This document shows positions 8,270-15,839 of a stretch of 64,000 bases of DNA, one piece after another. A program made the translations under genes and the position numbers. This stretch comes from Candidatus Peregrinibacteria bacterium. GTDB taxonomy: Bacteria > Patescibacteriota > Gracilibacteria > CAIRYL01 > GCA-016699755. The notes beneath the pieces were generated by a model, which made no database searches, was not told the origin of the DNA, and saw only the letters and a program-made list of their open reading frames with translations. The stretch lies in contig CP065009.1 in the NCBI GenBank assembly GCA_016699755.1, forward strand, positions 372,001 through 436,000. The letters run 5' to 3'. How positions within the stretch are numbered: the stretch's first letter is position 1; each line of letters begins with the position of its first letter.

Positions 8270-9169
8270 TTACCAAATCTTTTTCTTTCGGAGATACCAA
8301 AATGAGAGGAGGACGAGACCAACGGATCCAACAAGAATTCCAAAGACAACAACAAGAAAAGCAAGTCCGCTGTTTTCGAAGGTATTTCTAAGATTCATGC
8401 CAAAAATACCAGTGACCACAGCAAATCCCGAAAGAATAGCAGTAAGAATAGAAATAATGAGATCAAACCGAATAATGAGATTTCGGCGATTCGCCATTTT
8501 GAGAGTAATAAAATCTTGTGTGTCATCAACGTGTTCGTCAATCTCATGAATACGATGGGAGAGGTCTTCAAACTGTTCCCATGCATGTTCAATAACAGAT
8601 TCCATTTCTTTTCGCTGGGGTGATCCGAGGCAAAGAGATTCTATTTCCTCCTCATCTTTGAGAACATCTTCAGTAGCTTCTTCAGCTTCTCGAACACTTG
8701 TTTGTAGTTTATTGAGGTGCTTTTTTGTGTTAAGAAGCATCTCAAAATATTCATCAGATGTTGTTTTTTTGAGTCGAAGAAGTATTTTTTGTGCGGAACG
8801 TTCTATGTTTTTAAACTCTCGTTGTAGCATTTCAAGCGCGAAATTGAGAGTGCATTCTAGGATGCGGAGTTCAAAGCTCGCTTTTGGATTTCCGTCTTGC
8901 GTGCGCTGAAGCATTTGAGGAATCATTTCTTCCACTATTTCTGGTTGATTTCTGTGAAAAATGGTGGCGAGTTCTTTTCCAATAATTACTTTTACTTCCC
9001 CAATATTTATGAGAATACCAGTTCCCCGTTGTGAAATGGTGGAGAGCTGTTTCACAGAGAAAACTGGACGAAGATCTCGTGAATACATCTCAAACTCGTG
9101 TGCAATCTCAGCCCGCTGTGCTTCTCGGTGTCTTTGCTCTCCTTTTGCGGTTATTTCAATAACATCCAT
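8270..9169 (-). CDS. CorA-superfamily Mg2+ channel of Mrs2 type
   Basis: A 299-residue membrane protein with a long helical N-terminal domain, two C-terminal transmembrane helices (about 235-258 and 268-290) and the selectivity motif GMN (residues 257-259). The soluble part resembles the eukaryotic Mrs2/MRS2 branch more than bacterial CorA: it contains the MYSRDLRPV segment near residue 30, a helix ending HRIHEIDEHVDDTQDFITLKM before the first membrane helix, and the cytosolic dimension typical of Mrs2. Expected role: Mg2+ (or other divalent cation) uptake as a pentamer. Branch assignment is by motif recognition, not alignment. It lies 66 bp downstream of the Pro-rich gene. Confidence 0.85.
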   Translation of the reverse strand: MDVIEITAKGEQRHREAQRAEIAHEFEMYSRDLRPVFSVKQLSTISQRGTGILINIGEVKVIIGKELATIFHRNQPEIVEEMIPQMLQRTQDGNPKASFELRILECTLNFALEMLQREFKNIERSAQKILLRLKKTTSDEYFEMLLNTKKHLNKLQTSVREAEEATEDVLKDEEEIESLCLGSPQRKEMESVIEHAWEQFEDLSHRIHEIDEHVDDTQDFITLKMANRRNLIIRFDLIISILTAILSGFAVVTGIFGMNLRNTFENSGLAFLVVVFGILVGSVGLVLLSFWYLRKKKIW

Positions 9170-9187
9170 ATTTTTTGAAATGATGAG

Positions 9188-9217
9188 AGAGGCTTCTGTG
9201 TTGAAAAGGAAGCCTCT
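9188..9217. terminator. 9-bp hairpin between two leftward genes
   Basis: AGAGGCTTC and GAAGCCTCT form a 9-bp stem with a 12-nt loop just after the Pro-rich gene stop. In the direction of that gene it lacks a good U-tract; the U-rich side is on the plus strand. It may be a weak terminator or an RNA-processing hairpin. Confidence 0.35.
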
Positions 9218-9234
9218 TATTTTCTCGTATTTTT

Positions 9235-9987
9235 CTACTCTTCTTTTTTCCCCGAAAGCTTTTGACGAATAGCTTCTGCCGCATCATCCTCTTTTTCTTG
9301 TCGATCAACTTCAGTCATTTCCATTTCGAGCTCATCCCATTCTTGTTTCTGTTTCGCTTCGAGAGCCTCCATTTGTGCTTGATGTTCAACATCAAGTTCA
9401 GAAAACTTTTGCTTTTCTTCCTCTAAAATGCGAATAAGCTCATCGACCTGTTCTTGGGTAAGGCGAGGAACTGCCTCAATTATACGGCGCTTCTCGTCTT
9501 TCATGAGTGAAGCGGATCCGGCAAGAAGACGAAGGAATTTGCTCTCGTCAATCTTTAGAGAGTGCTTAGGGAGTATTATTGTTGTTGTGAAGGAATCTCC
9601 TCTGCCAAACTTTCCAATAGGAGTAATAGGTTTTGGTGGTGGAGGAGGTGCTCCATATCCTGGAGGAGGTGGAGGGTAGCCGTATCCTGGTGGGGGAGGA
9701 GGTGGGTAGCCGTATCCTGGTGGAGGAGTCTGCTGTGCCATTGCTGGGTCATAAGGAGGATAGCCATATCCTGGAGGAGGTGGAGGGTAGCCGTATCCTG
9801 GTGGGGGAGGAGGTGGGTAGCCATATCCTGGTGGAGGAGTCTGCTGTGCCATTGCTGGGTCATAAGGAGGATAGCCATATCCTGGAGGAGGTGGAGGGTA
9901 GCCGTATCCCAGAGAGAGATTTCCATTTTGTCCAGATTGACCACCGGAGGGTGGTGTTCCTGCTGTTGGTTGTTGATCGTCGCTCAT
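9235..9987 (-). CDS. Pro/Tyr/Gly-rich repeat protein with coiled-coil tail
   Basis: A 250-residue protein without signal peptide. Residues about 25-125 are a low-complexity tract built of GYGYPPPPP and GYGYPPYDPAMAQQTPP units, repeated as 37-residue blocks. A globular stretch (about 130-165, GKFGRGDSFTTTIILPKHSLKI) leads to a charged helical region (about 165-250) rich in Glu/Lys/Gln that should form a coiled coil (LTQEQVDELIRILEEEKQKF). Tracts of this kind are flexible and can drive condensation or bind proline-recognition domains. No family assigned. It may be co-transcribed with the downstream Mrs2-like gene. Confidence 0.75.
   Translation of the reverse strand: MSDDQQPTAGTPPSGGQSGQNGNLSLGYGYPPPPPGYGYPPYDPAMAQQTPPPGYGYPPPPPPGYGYPPPPPGYGYPPYDPAMAQQTPPPGYGYPPPPPPGYGYPPPPPGYGAPPPPPKPITPIGKFGRGDSFTTTIILPKHSLKIDESKFLRLLAGSASLMKDEKRRIIEAVPRLTQEQVDELIRILEEEKQKFSELDVEHQAQMEALEAKQKQEWDELEMEMTEVDRQEKEDDAAEAIRQKLSGKKEE
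9653..9910. repeat. Tandem 111-bp coding repeat
   Basis: Two nearly identical 111-bp units (9653-9763 and 9764-9874) plus the start of a third (9875-9910). They encode 37-residue Pro/Tyr/Gly blocks. The few differences are single bases (for example cgtatcc versus catatcc), so the duplication is recent and copy number is likely unstable. Confidence 0.9.
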
Positions 9988-10014
9988 AAAAAATGGGGGT
10001 GAAGAATCGTTTAT

Positions 10015-10043
10015 ATTATACCGAAAGAAAAGGATATTTTCAA
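10015..10043 (-). promoter_or_regulatory. Promoter of the Pro-rich repeat gene
   Basis: Minus strand TTGAAA (10043-10038), 17-bp spacer, TATAAT (10020-10015). A near-consensus promoter with about a 20-nt leader to the ATG at 9987. Confidence 0.65.
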
Positions 10044-10095
10044 TTTTTCATTGTTGCATTCTAAATTATGGATCATGTGGGGCTTGACTTTTTTC

Positions 10096-10124
10096 TTGAC
10101 TCCTGCCTGTTTGTTGTTTACCAT
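10096..10124 (+). promoter_or_regulatory. Promoter of the RRM gene, long leader
   Basis: TTGACT (10096-10101), 17-bp spacer, TACCAT (10119-10124). The start near 10131 leaves a leader of about 95 nt, long for this genome. The leader carries inverted repeats (GGAAC..GTTCC; CCTTAA..TTAAGG) that could fold and regulate translation, as 5' leaders of cold-induced RNA-binding proteins do. Confidence 0.5.
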
Positions 10125-10224
10125 GATTAGCGCAATTTTGGAACCCGTTCCCTTAAAACACTTTTCTGACCTTAAGGACCAAGAACGAAGAACGAGAAAT
10201 TGTGTTTTATTTTTTTAACATTTT

Positions 10225-10488
10225 ATGGCTACGGGAACGAAGCTATTTGTCGGAAACCTCTCATGGGGGGTAACTGACGACTCTCTCCGTGAAGCATTCG
10301 AAGAATGCGGAACGGTTCTTTCAGCGGCAGTAATTACTGATCGTATGACTGGTCGCTCTAAGGGGTTTGGTTTTGTAGAGATGGGAAGTGCAGCAGACGC
10401 TCAGGCGGCTATTGACGCTTGGAATGAGAAGGACCTTAATGGACGAAATATCGTAGTAAATGAGGCTCGTCCTCGTGAGCAGCGCTAA
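10225..10488 (+). CDS. RNA-binding protein, single RRM domain
   Basis: An 87-residue protein that is one RNA recognition motif. RNP2 is LFVGNL (residues 7-12) and RNP1 is KGFGFVEM (about 45-52), both with the expected aromatic residues for stacking on RNA. Proteins of this size occur in cyanobacteria and many CPR genomes and bind single-stranded RNA, often in cold adaptation. The short basic tail (ARPREQR) is typical. It is monocistronic, flanked by a promoter with a long leader and a strong terminator. Confidence 0.93.
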   Translation: MATGTKLFVGNLSWGVTDDSLREAFEECGTVLSAAVITDRMTGRSKGFGFVEMGSAADAQAAIDAWNEKDLNGRNIVVNEARPREQR

Positions 10489-10582
10489 AAAGAGTTTTGA
10501 TTCTTAGATAAGAAAAGGGTTGCGATGAATTTCGTGGCTCTTTTTGCGCATTCCATTGATATATTGCATTTTGTGTGCAAAG

Positions 10583-10610
10583 AATAAGGGGAATTTTGTT
10601 CCCCTTATTT
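10583..10610. terminator. Bidirectional intrinsic terminator
   Basis: An 11-bp perfect stem (AATAAGGGGAA / TTCCCCTTATT) around a 5-nt loop, with A/T tracts on both sides. It serves the RRM gene on the plus strand and typA on the minus strand. It is the clearest terminator in the window. Confidence 0.85.
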
Positions 10611-10642
10611 CATCTGTACTTCTGTGAGAAGTGGGAAGATTT

Positions 10643-12439
10643 CTATTTCCCCATACGCTTTCTTTCGTTTTCGCTTCGATATTTTTTTCGTAGACGGATG
10701 TTAAGTGGTGTTACTTCAATGTACTCATCATCGTTGATGTATTCAATTGCTTTTTCAAGAGTCATTTCTATGGGGGGCACTAAATTGATAGCATCGTCTT
10801 TTCCACTTGCGCGAACGTTTGTTAGCTTCTTTTCCTTCAATGGATTTACCGTTAAATCCGACCCTTTGTTGTGTTCGCCAATAATCATGCCTTCATATAC
10901 TTTTGTTTGTGGATGAATAAAAAGCGGACCGCGTTCTTGTAAATTCCAAAGGGAATAGGCAATGGCCTCTCCATCGGCTCCAGAGATGAGCGAGCCCACT
11001 TGGCGCTTTGCTATTTTTCCAAGGTAGGGTACGTATTTTTCAAAAGAGTGATAGAGAGTTCCTTCACCTTTGGTGAGAATAATAAATACTCCTCGAAATC
11101 CAAGAAGTCCGCGAGTGGGAACAAAAAATTCCAAGAAGGTGTTTCCACCCTCAGATCTCATATTTTTCATTTCTCCTTTTCTTTTTGAGATAACCTCAAT
11201 GATTGAACCAGACATTTCCTCGGGAACGGTAATGATAACATTCTCGAGTGGTTCATGTATTACACCATCTTCCTCATGAAAGACGACTTTTGGCTGAGAA
11301 ACTTGGAGTTCAAACCCTTCGCGTCGCATATCTTCAATAAGAACCGCAAGATGCATTTCTCCTCTTCCGTAGACCTTAAATGAGTCGGAGGCATTTGAAA
11401 ACTCTATCTTGAGTCCAACATTCGTTTCAAGTTCTCGCTCAAGACGCTCCCGAATATTTCGAGAAGTTACCAGTTTCCCTTCTTTTCCTGCAAGTGGAGA
11501 ATCGTTCACCATAAAATCCATGGCAAGCGCTGGAGGGTCAATAGATATTGCCTTGAGAGGATCAGTATTTTCATTATCTGTCACTGTCTCGCCGACATAA
11601 ATATCAGAAATACCGGCAAGTGCAATGATATCCCCGCATTCCGCTTTTTCTGTTTCGCTTCTTGTGAGTCCAAGAAACGTGAAGAGTTGAGTTACTTTCC
11701 CTTTTCGCATTTTTCCATCTGGCGTTTTTATAAAGACATTTTGTCCTTTTTTGAGTGTTCCTTCTCGAACACGACCAACAGCAATACGCCCTAAAAAGCT
11801 ATCATACGCAAGTGTTGCGGGCTGAAAACGAAAGGGGACTGATTCGTTTTTTGGAGCAGGCGAGACTTCTTCTAAAATCCAGTCGAGTAGTGGAGTGATA
11901 TCCTTTCGGTCTTCGTCTAAATTCCTTATAGCAACCCCTTCGCGAGCAATGGCATAGAGGTGAGGGAAATCGAGCTGTTCGTTTGTTGCTCCAAGAGATG
12001 CAAAAAGATCAAAAACCTCATTGATTACTTCATCTGGACGTGCGGTAGATTTATCGATCTTATTCACTACAACGAGCACTTTCAGTCCGAGTTGCAAAGA
12101 CTTTTGGAGGACGAACTTTGTTTGTGGCATTGGTCCTTCATAGGCATCTACCACCAAAAGTGCCGCATCCACCATACCGAGGACGCGTTCAACTTCGCTT
12201 CCAAAATCCGCATGTCCGGGTGTATCAACAATATTTATTTTTGAATCTCGATAGTGCACAGCAGTATTTTTTGCATAGATAGTAATTCCACGCTCTTTCT
12301 CTTGGTCATTGCTGTCCATTACTCGTTCTTCAACAATTTCATGTGCGGCGAATGTTCCGCTTCCCCTCAGGAGAGCATCAACAAGAGTGGTTTTTCCATG
12401 ATCAACGTGAGCAATAATGGCGATGTTTCGAATATCCAT
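10643..12439 (-). CDS. typA: Ribosome-associated GTPase TypA/BipA
   Basis: A 598-residue translational GTPase related to EF-G, acting on ribosomes in 50S assembly and stress adaptation. G1 is AHVDHGKTTL (residues 10-19), G2 region ERGITI, G3 DTPGH, G4 NKID. Domain II, the EF-G III/V-like domains and the BipA-specific C-terminal domain (GADGEAIAYSLWNLQERG onward) are all present, so the protein is full length. Monocistronic, with the shared terminator downstream. No Shine-Dalgarno sequence is seen before the ATG. Confidence 0.97.
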   Translation of the reverse strand: MDIRNIAIIAHVDHGKTTLVDALLRGSGTFAAHEIVEERVMDSNDQEKERGITIYAKNTAVHYRDSKINIVDTPGHADFGSEVERVLGMVDAALLVVDAYEGPMPQTKFVLQKSLQLGLKVLVVVNKIDKSTARPDEVINEVFDLFASLGATNEQLDFPHLYAIAREGVAIRNLDEDRKDITPLLDWILEEVSPAPKNESVPFRFQPATLAYDSFLGRIAVGRVREGTLKKGQNVFIKTPDGKMRKGKVTQLFTFLGLTRSETEKAECGDIIALAGISDIYVGETVTDNENTDPLKAISIDPPALAMDFMVNDSPLAGKEGKLVTSRNIRERLERELETNVGLKIEFSNASDSFKVYGRGEMHLAVLIEDMRREGFELQVSQPKVVFHEEDGVIHEPLENVIITVPEEMSGSIIEVISKRKGEMKNMRSEGGNTFLEFFVPTRGLLGFRGVFIILTKGEGTLYHSFEKYVPYLGKIAKRQVGSLISGADGEAIAYSLWNLQERGPLFIHPQTKVYEGMIIGEHNKGSDLTVNPLKEKKLTNVRASGKDDAINLVPPIEMTLEKAIEYINDDEYIEVTPLNIRLRKKYRSENERKRMGK

Positions 12440-12521
12440 TTATGAAAAAAAGGGATTGGAGTATGCCGGAAAAAAACCGGTCTGCAAACACAAAAATAGT
12501 CTTTAGAGTAGGAGAGGAATA

Positions 12522-13562
12522 TTATTTTCCTTCTTGTGAAGAAGACGAGGAAGAGTAGAGCGTTTTTAGAAAATATTCATAAGGTTTTTTTCCTTTTTGA
12601 AGAAAAGCAATGAGCTCTGTTGTTCTCAAAAAAGCTTGCTCCATAAAAGCACGCTCTTTTTTGTGACATTTTTGGAGTACTTCATTAAGAAGATCGGTTT
12701 GGCAAATAATTCTTTGAATTTCTTCTATAGTATTTTCATCAATATTTTGTACTGCTTTTGTTTTTTTTGTGAGTTTTTTGAGGCGACCGGGATCGGAAAC
12801 AATATAATCTGCTCGGCAGAGATTGGGAATTGCAAATAGGAGGTGATGACAAAATTCTCTTATACGAAAAGAAATACGTTCTTGAAGTGCATAAATATCT
12901 TTTTTCTCTCGAATATCACGAAAAATAACTCCAGAAATATGAACCTCTGGCGGTTGTAACAAATAAATATGTCTCGACTGAACATCTTCTTCTTGAGCAA
13001 TATTTTTTGTGATGATCCCAGCATTTAGACCTTCGACGAGAAGAACGAATTTTCCAGAAGGAATATCATACCTTTGGCTTCCGGTAAAATCTCCGTTTTC
13101 ATAACAGTCCTCTACTTCTTCTCTTTTTCCTTTGTTTTTTGGAGAAATAATTTTCTGAAGTACCCGTCTTTGTTTCTTGGTGTCGTAAATATATCGTAGA
13201 AACTCTCTGCCCGATTCCGTCATCTTTTGGCGTTCTGCCGATCCTCGTGCGGTTCTAAAATAATGATCAGATTCTACAAGAACGCAAGGAATATTAATCT
13301 CATTGCAGGTTTCTTGGACGAGTTTTGTAAATTTCCCTTTTCCGCCTGATGAAGGTGATGAAGTAGAAAGGAGAAGAATCCTCTTTTCTCCGCCAAGGAA
13401 TTCCTGAATATCCATTACAATCTGCGAAAGACATTTTTCATTTCTGAGGAATTCACGCGCATTCTTTTTTCTCGGTGGCAAATCTGGATCTTTATAGCAT
13501 GATGGTGTTGCCATCCTAATAATATTTTGAGGAGTATATTGTTCGTATTTCGAAACAGACAT
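12522..13562 (-). CDS. P-loop kinase-like protein, uridine kinase/PRK superfamily
   Basis: A 346-residue soluble protein. The N-terminal part has a beta strand and a degenerate Walker A (RILLLSTSSPSSGGKGKFTK, residues about 60-79; the usual Ser/Thr after GK is Gly). Next come a substrate-like segment (VLVESDHYFR) and a second strand FVLLVEGLNAG, as in uridine kinases and phosphoribulokinases (VIVEG). The Lys/Arg-rich segment RDIREKK may be the lid. The last about 100 residues are helical and unassigned. Kinase activity is uncertain because of the altered P-loop. It is leftward, between dcd and typA. Confidence 0.5.
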   Translation of the reverse strand: MSVSKYEQYTPQNIIRMATPSCYKDPDLPPRKKNAREFLRNEKCLSQIVMDIQEFLGGEKRILLLSTSSPSSGGKGKFTKLVQETCNEINIPCVLVESDHYFRTARGSAERQKMTESGREFLRYIYDTKKQRRVLQKIISPKNKGKREEVEDCYENGDFTGSQRYDIPSGKFVLLVEGLNAGIITKNIAQEEDVQSRHIYLLQPPEVHISGVIFRDIREKKDIYALQERISFRIREFCHHLLFAIPNLCRADYIVSDPGRLKKLTKKTKAVQNIDENTIEEIQRIICQTDLLNEVLQKCHKKERAFMEQAFLRTTELIAFLQKGKKPYEYFLKTLYSSSSSSQEGK

Positions 13563-13629
13563 ACTGTAAAAATAAGGAGAGCTATCCTTTCATGCCGAGA
13601 GTCGGGCTGTCAATGTCGGTAAAGTGATT

Positions 13630-13788
13630 TTAGATCTTATTTGTAATCCATATCCCAAGAGAGCCCCCAATAATTGAGAAAACCACAGAGGTCAGCGAAA
13701 ATGTTTCGATTCCTAATATCATACCAAAATAACTCCCCAAAGAAGAGCCAATTGTCATACCAAAGAGAATGAGTGTTTTTTTTGACAT
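13630..13788 (-). CDS. Small two-helix membrane protein
   Basis: A 52-residue protein starting MSKKTLILFGM, made almost wholly of two hydrophobic segments (about 5-25 and 30-48) with Gly-rich faces (GSSLGSYFGMILG, IIGGSLGIWI), ending in TNKI. Gly motifs of this type occur in small membrane proteins that oligomerise. A longer in-frame start exists at 13824, but that extension lacks the Lys-rich head expected of such a protein. No family assigned. Confidence 0.5.
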   Translation of the reverse strand: MSKKTLILFGMTIGSSLGSYFGMILGIETFSLTSVVFSIIGGSLGIWITNKI

Positions 13789-13935
13789 CCATGACCAAGA
13801 AAGGTGTGCACAGACCATGAACAAGAAGGATTATAACATACTTCTCATTTGCCATCCACATAAAATGGTTTTCACTCTGGGGGTACAGTTTTTTGTCTGA
13901 ATTACGGTTTTTTATGAAGTGTTGTTTTTGAAGAA

Positions 13936-14523
13936 TTATGATTTCCGAAAAAACGGATCCTGATAAATTCTGCTTTCTTGTGGTAAAACTTGATCCTGAT
14001 ACTTTGATGTTTTTTTCTCAGAATAGGGGACAAGTGCTGGACTACTCATAGTTTCAAAAGCAAGCTGGCATACTCGCATTCCCGGATAAAGTGCCACGGG
14101 CATTCGATTGATATTTGTAATTTCGAGGGTGATAGTTCCCGTAAATCCTGCATCTACAAAACCCGCAGTAGAATGAATAATAATGCCAAGTCGTCCGAGT
14201 GAACTTCTTCCTTCAACGCGTGCCACCATATCATTTGGAATGTGAACCTTTTCAAGTGTTACACCAAGGGCAAATTCTCCAGGCTGTACAATAAATGGTT
14301 CACCACTTGCCACTTCAATGAGCCTTGTGATTTCTTCTTCCTCTTTCATTTTCAATGGATCGAGCACAGGGAATCGTCCGTGTTCGTAAATTTTAAAATA
14401 CTTTCCCAACCGAAGATCGAGTGAACTTGCGCCAACCTGTTTTTTCCAGTTTTCGTGAGGAGATTCTATGCGGATTTCTCCGGCATTAATTTTGGCAAGA
14501 ATGTCTCGATCGGAAAGAATCAT
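13936..14523 (-). CDS. dcd: dCTP deaminase
   Basis: Deaminates dCTP to dUTP (or, in bifunctional forms, to dUMP), feeding dTMP synthesis. The 195-residue trimeric-fold protein has the family start MILSDRDILAKI, and the core VEGRSSLGRLGIIIHSTAGFV with the catalytic Glu in DAGFTGTITLEI. The C-terminal Gln/Ser-rich segment that closes over the nucleotide is present. I cannot decide between the mono- and bifunctional types by eye. It diverges from the GtrA-GT2 gene. Confidence 0.95.
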   Translation of the reverse strand: MILSDRDILAKINAGEIRIESPHENWKKQVGASSLDLRLGKYFKIYEHGRFPVLDPLKMKEEEEITRLIEVASGEPFIVQPGEFALGVTLEKVHIPNDMVARVEGRSSLGRLGIIIHSTAGFVDAGFTGTITLEITNINRMPVALYPGMRVCQLAFETMSSPALVPYSEKKTSKYQDQVLPQESRIYQDPFFRKS

Positions 14524-14643
14524 AATTTTGAAAAACGAGGATTATTGTACGGAGAACTTTTTTCTTTGAAAAGAGTGTTTTTTAGAATCTTTGAGAGAAT
14601 CTCTCTTGAGAATCACATTTTCTCGTGGCAGAGTAAACGAGTT

Positions 14644-15795
14644 ATGGTCATCTCTTCCCCCCTTCGGCATCCACCCGCTCCTTTTTTTCGCTACTGCGTT
14701 GTGGGCGGATTGGGAACTACTATTGATGTGGGAACAGTTTTTCTTCTGGTTCATTTTTTTGATTTTCATCCGGTGTTTGCCGCTTTTTTTGGCTTTTTCC
14801 TTGCAGTCATCAACAATTTTTTACTCAATAAATTTTGGACATTTCAAGATACGTCAAAAAACTACAGGAAACAGGGGATTAAATTTTTCCTCGTTTCTCT
14901 TGGCGGTTTACTTCTCACTGTTGGCTTTATGACTGTTTTTTATAATGTTTTCCACATTCATTACCTTATTGCCAAAATTCTCACCTCTGGTGTGGTGCTC
15001 TCGTGGAATTTTTTTGCGAATAAATATTGGACATTTCGATTTGATCTCAGACACATTCCAGTTCCGAAAATGTTTTCGTATGAAGTGAGTGTTGTGATTC
15101 CGGCATACAATGAAGAGTATCGTATTCGAAATACGCTTATTCTCATGAATCATTTTTTTCAGTTGAAACATATTTCCGCGGAAATTATTGTGGTGAGCGA
15201 TGGCAGTACAGATTCAACGGTTTCTGTAGTACAATCACTTTCTCATGATATTTCCCATCTTGTTCTTTTGGAAAATGAAAAAAACAGAGGAAAAGGACAT
15301 GCGGTATCTTGTGGAGTAATGAAAAGCTCTGGAAAATATATTCTCCTAGCAGATGCAGATGGCTCCACGCCTATTGAAGAGTATGAGAATCTTCGAGGTA
15401 CACTTTCTTCTCGTGATATTGCTATTGGCTCTCGATATGCAAAAGGAAGTAAGGTTCGTCGGGCACAATCTCGCTCACGCGTTCTCTTGGGGCGCATTGG
15501 GAATTCTATTATCCGTTTTGCGCTTATTGATGATATTTCCGATACGCAATGCGGATTTAAACTCTTTTCTCACAAGGCGGCGAAAGAAATTTTTTCTCGA
15601 CAAAAAATATTTCGTTTTGCGTTCGATGCAGAAGCCTTGGTTATTGCCGAGTCATTGGGCTATTCCATTTCTGAGGTTCCCGTTAGCTGGTATAACTCTC
15701 CCGAAAGTCGAGTGCGTCCCTTGCGTGACGCAGTGCGAACATTTTTGGACATTCTTTTTATTAAAATAAATCTCTGGTCAGGGCGATATTTTTAG
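14644..15795 (+). CDS. GtrA-like membrane domain fused to GT2 glycosyltransferase
   Basis: A 383-residue fusion. Residues about 10-130 are a GtrA domain with four transmembrane helices (YCVVGGLGTTIDVGTVFLL start, KFWTF and KYWTF repeats after helices). Residues about 140-380 are a family 2 glycosyltransferase of the DPM1/ALG5 kind: SVVIPAYNEE, DGSTDS, the metal-binding DADGS, and DISDTQCGFKLF. Such pairs transfer a sugar onto a polyprenyl phosphate and help flip it for cell-surface glycan synthesis; usually the two parts are separate genes. The ATG at 14644 is chosen since the upstream extension overlaps dcd. Confidence 0.88.
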   Translation: MVISSPLRHPPAPFFRYCVVGGLGTTIDVGTVFLLVHFFDFHPVFAAFFGFFLAVINNFLLNKFWTFQDTSKNYRKQGIKFFLVSLGGLLLTVGFMTVFYNVFHIHYLIAKILTSGVVLSWNFFANKYWTFRFDLRHIPVPKMFSYEVSVVIPAYNEEYRIRNTLILMNHFFQLKHISAEIIVVSDGSTDSTVSVVQSLSHDISHLVLLENEKNRGKGHAVSCGVMKSSGKYILLADADGSTPIEEYENLRGTLSSRDIAIGSRYAKGSKVRRAQSRSRVLLGRIGNSIIRFALIDDISDTQCGFKLFSHKAAKEIFSRQKIFRFAFDAEALVIAESLGYSISEVPVSWYNSPESRVRPLRDAVRTFLDILFIKINLWSGRYF

Positions 15796-15839
15796 TGCAT
15801 TTCCTCACTATGTCGAGGTTTCCTATTCTTTATGTGATG

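Noticed and set aside
9653..9910. Repeat array as a possible CRISPR
   Set aside because: Units are contiguous, in frame and without unique spacers. The same holds for the repeats at 27.9 and 39.8 kb.
9562..10002. Long Trp/Arg-, Gly/Glu- and His/Leu-rich ORFs over the tandem repeat
   Set aside because: They are the other frames of the 111-bp repeat; only the minus-strand frame has a promoter, a start and a non-repetitive folded tail.
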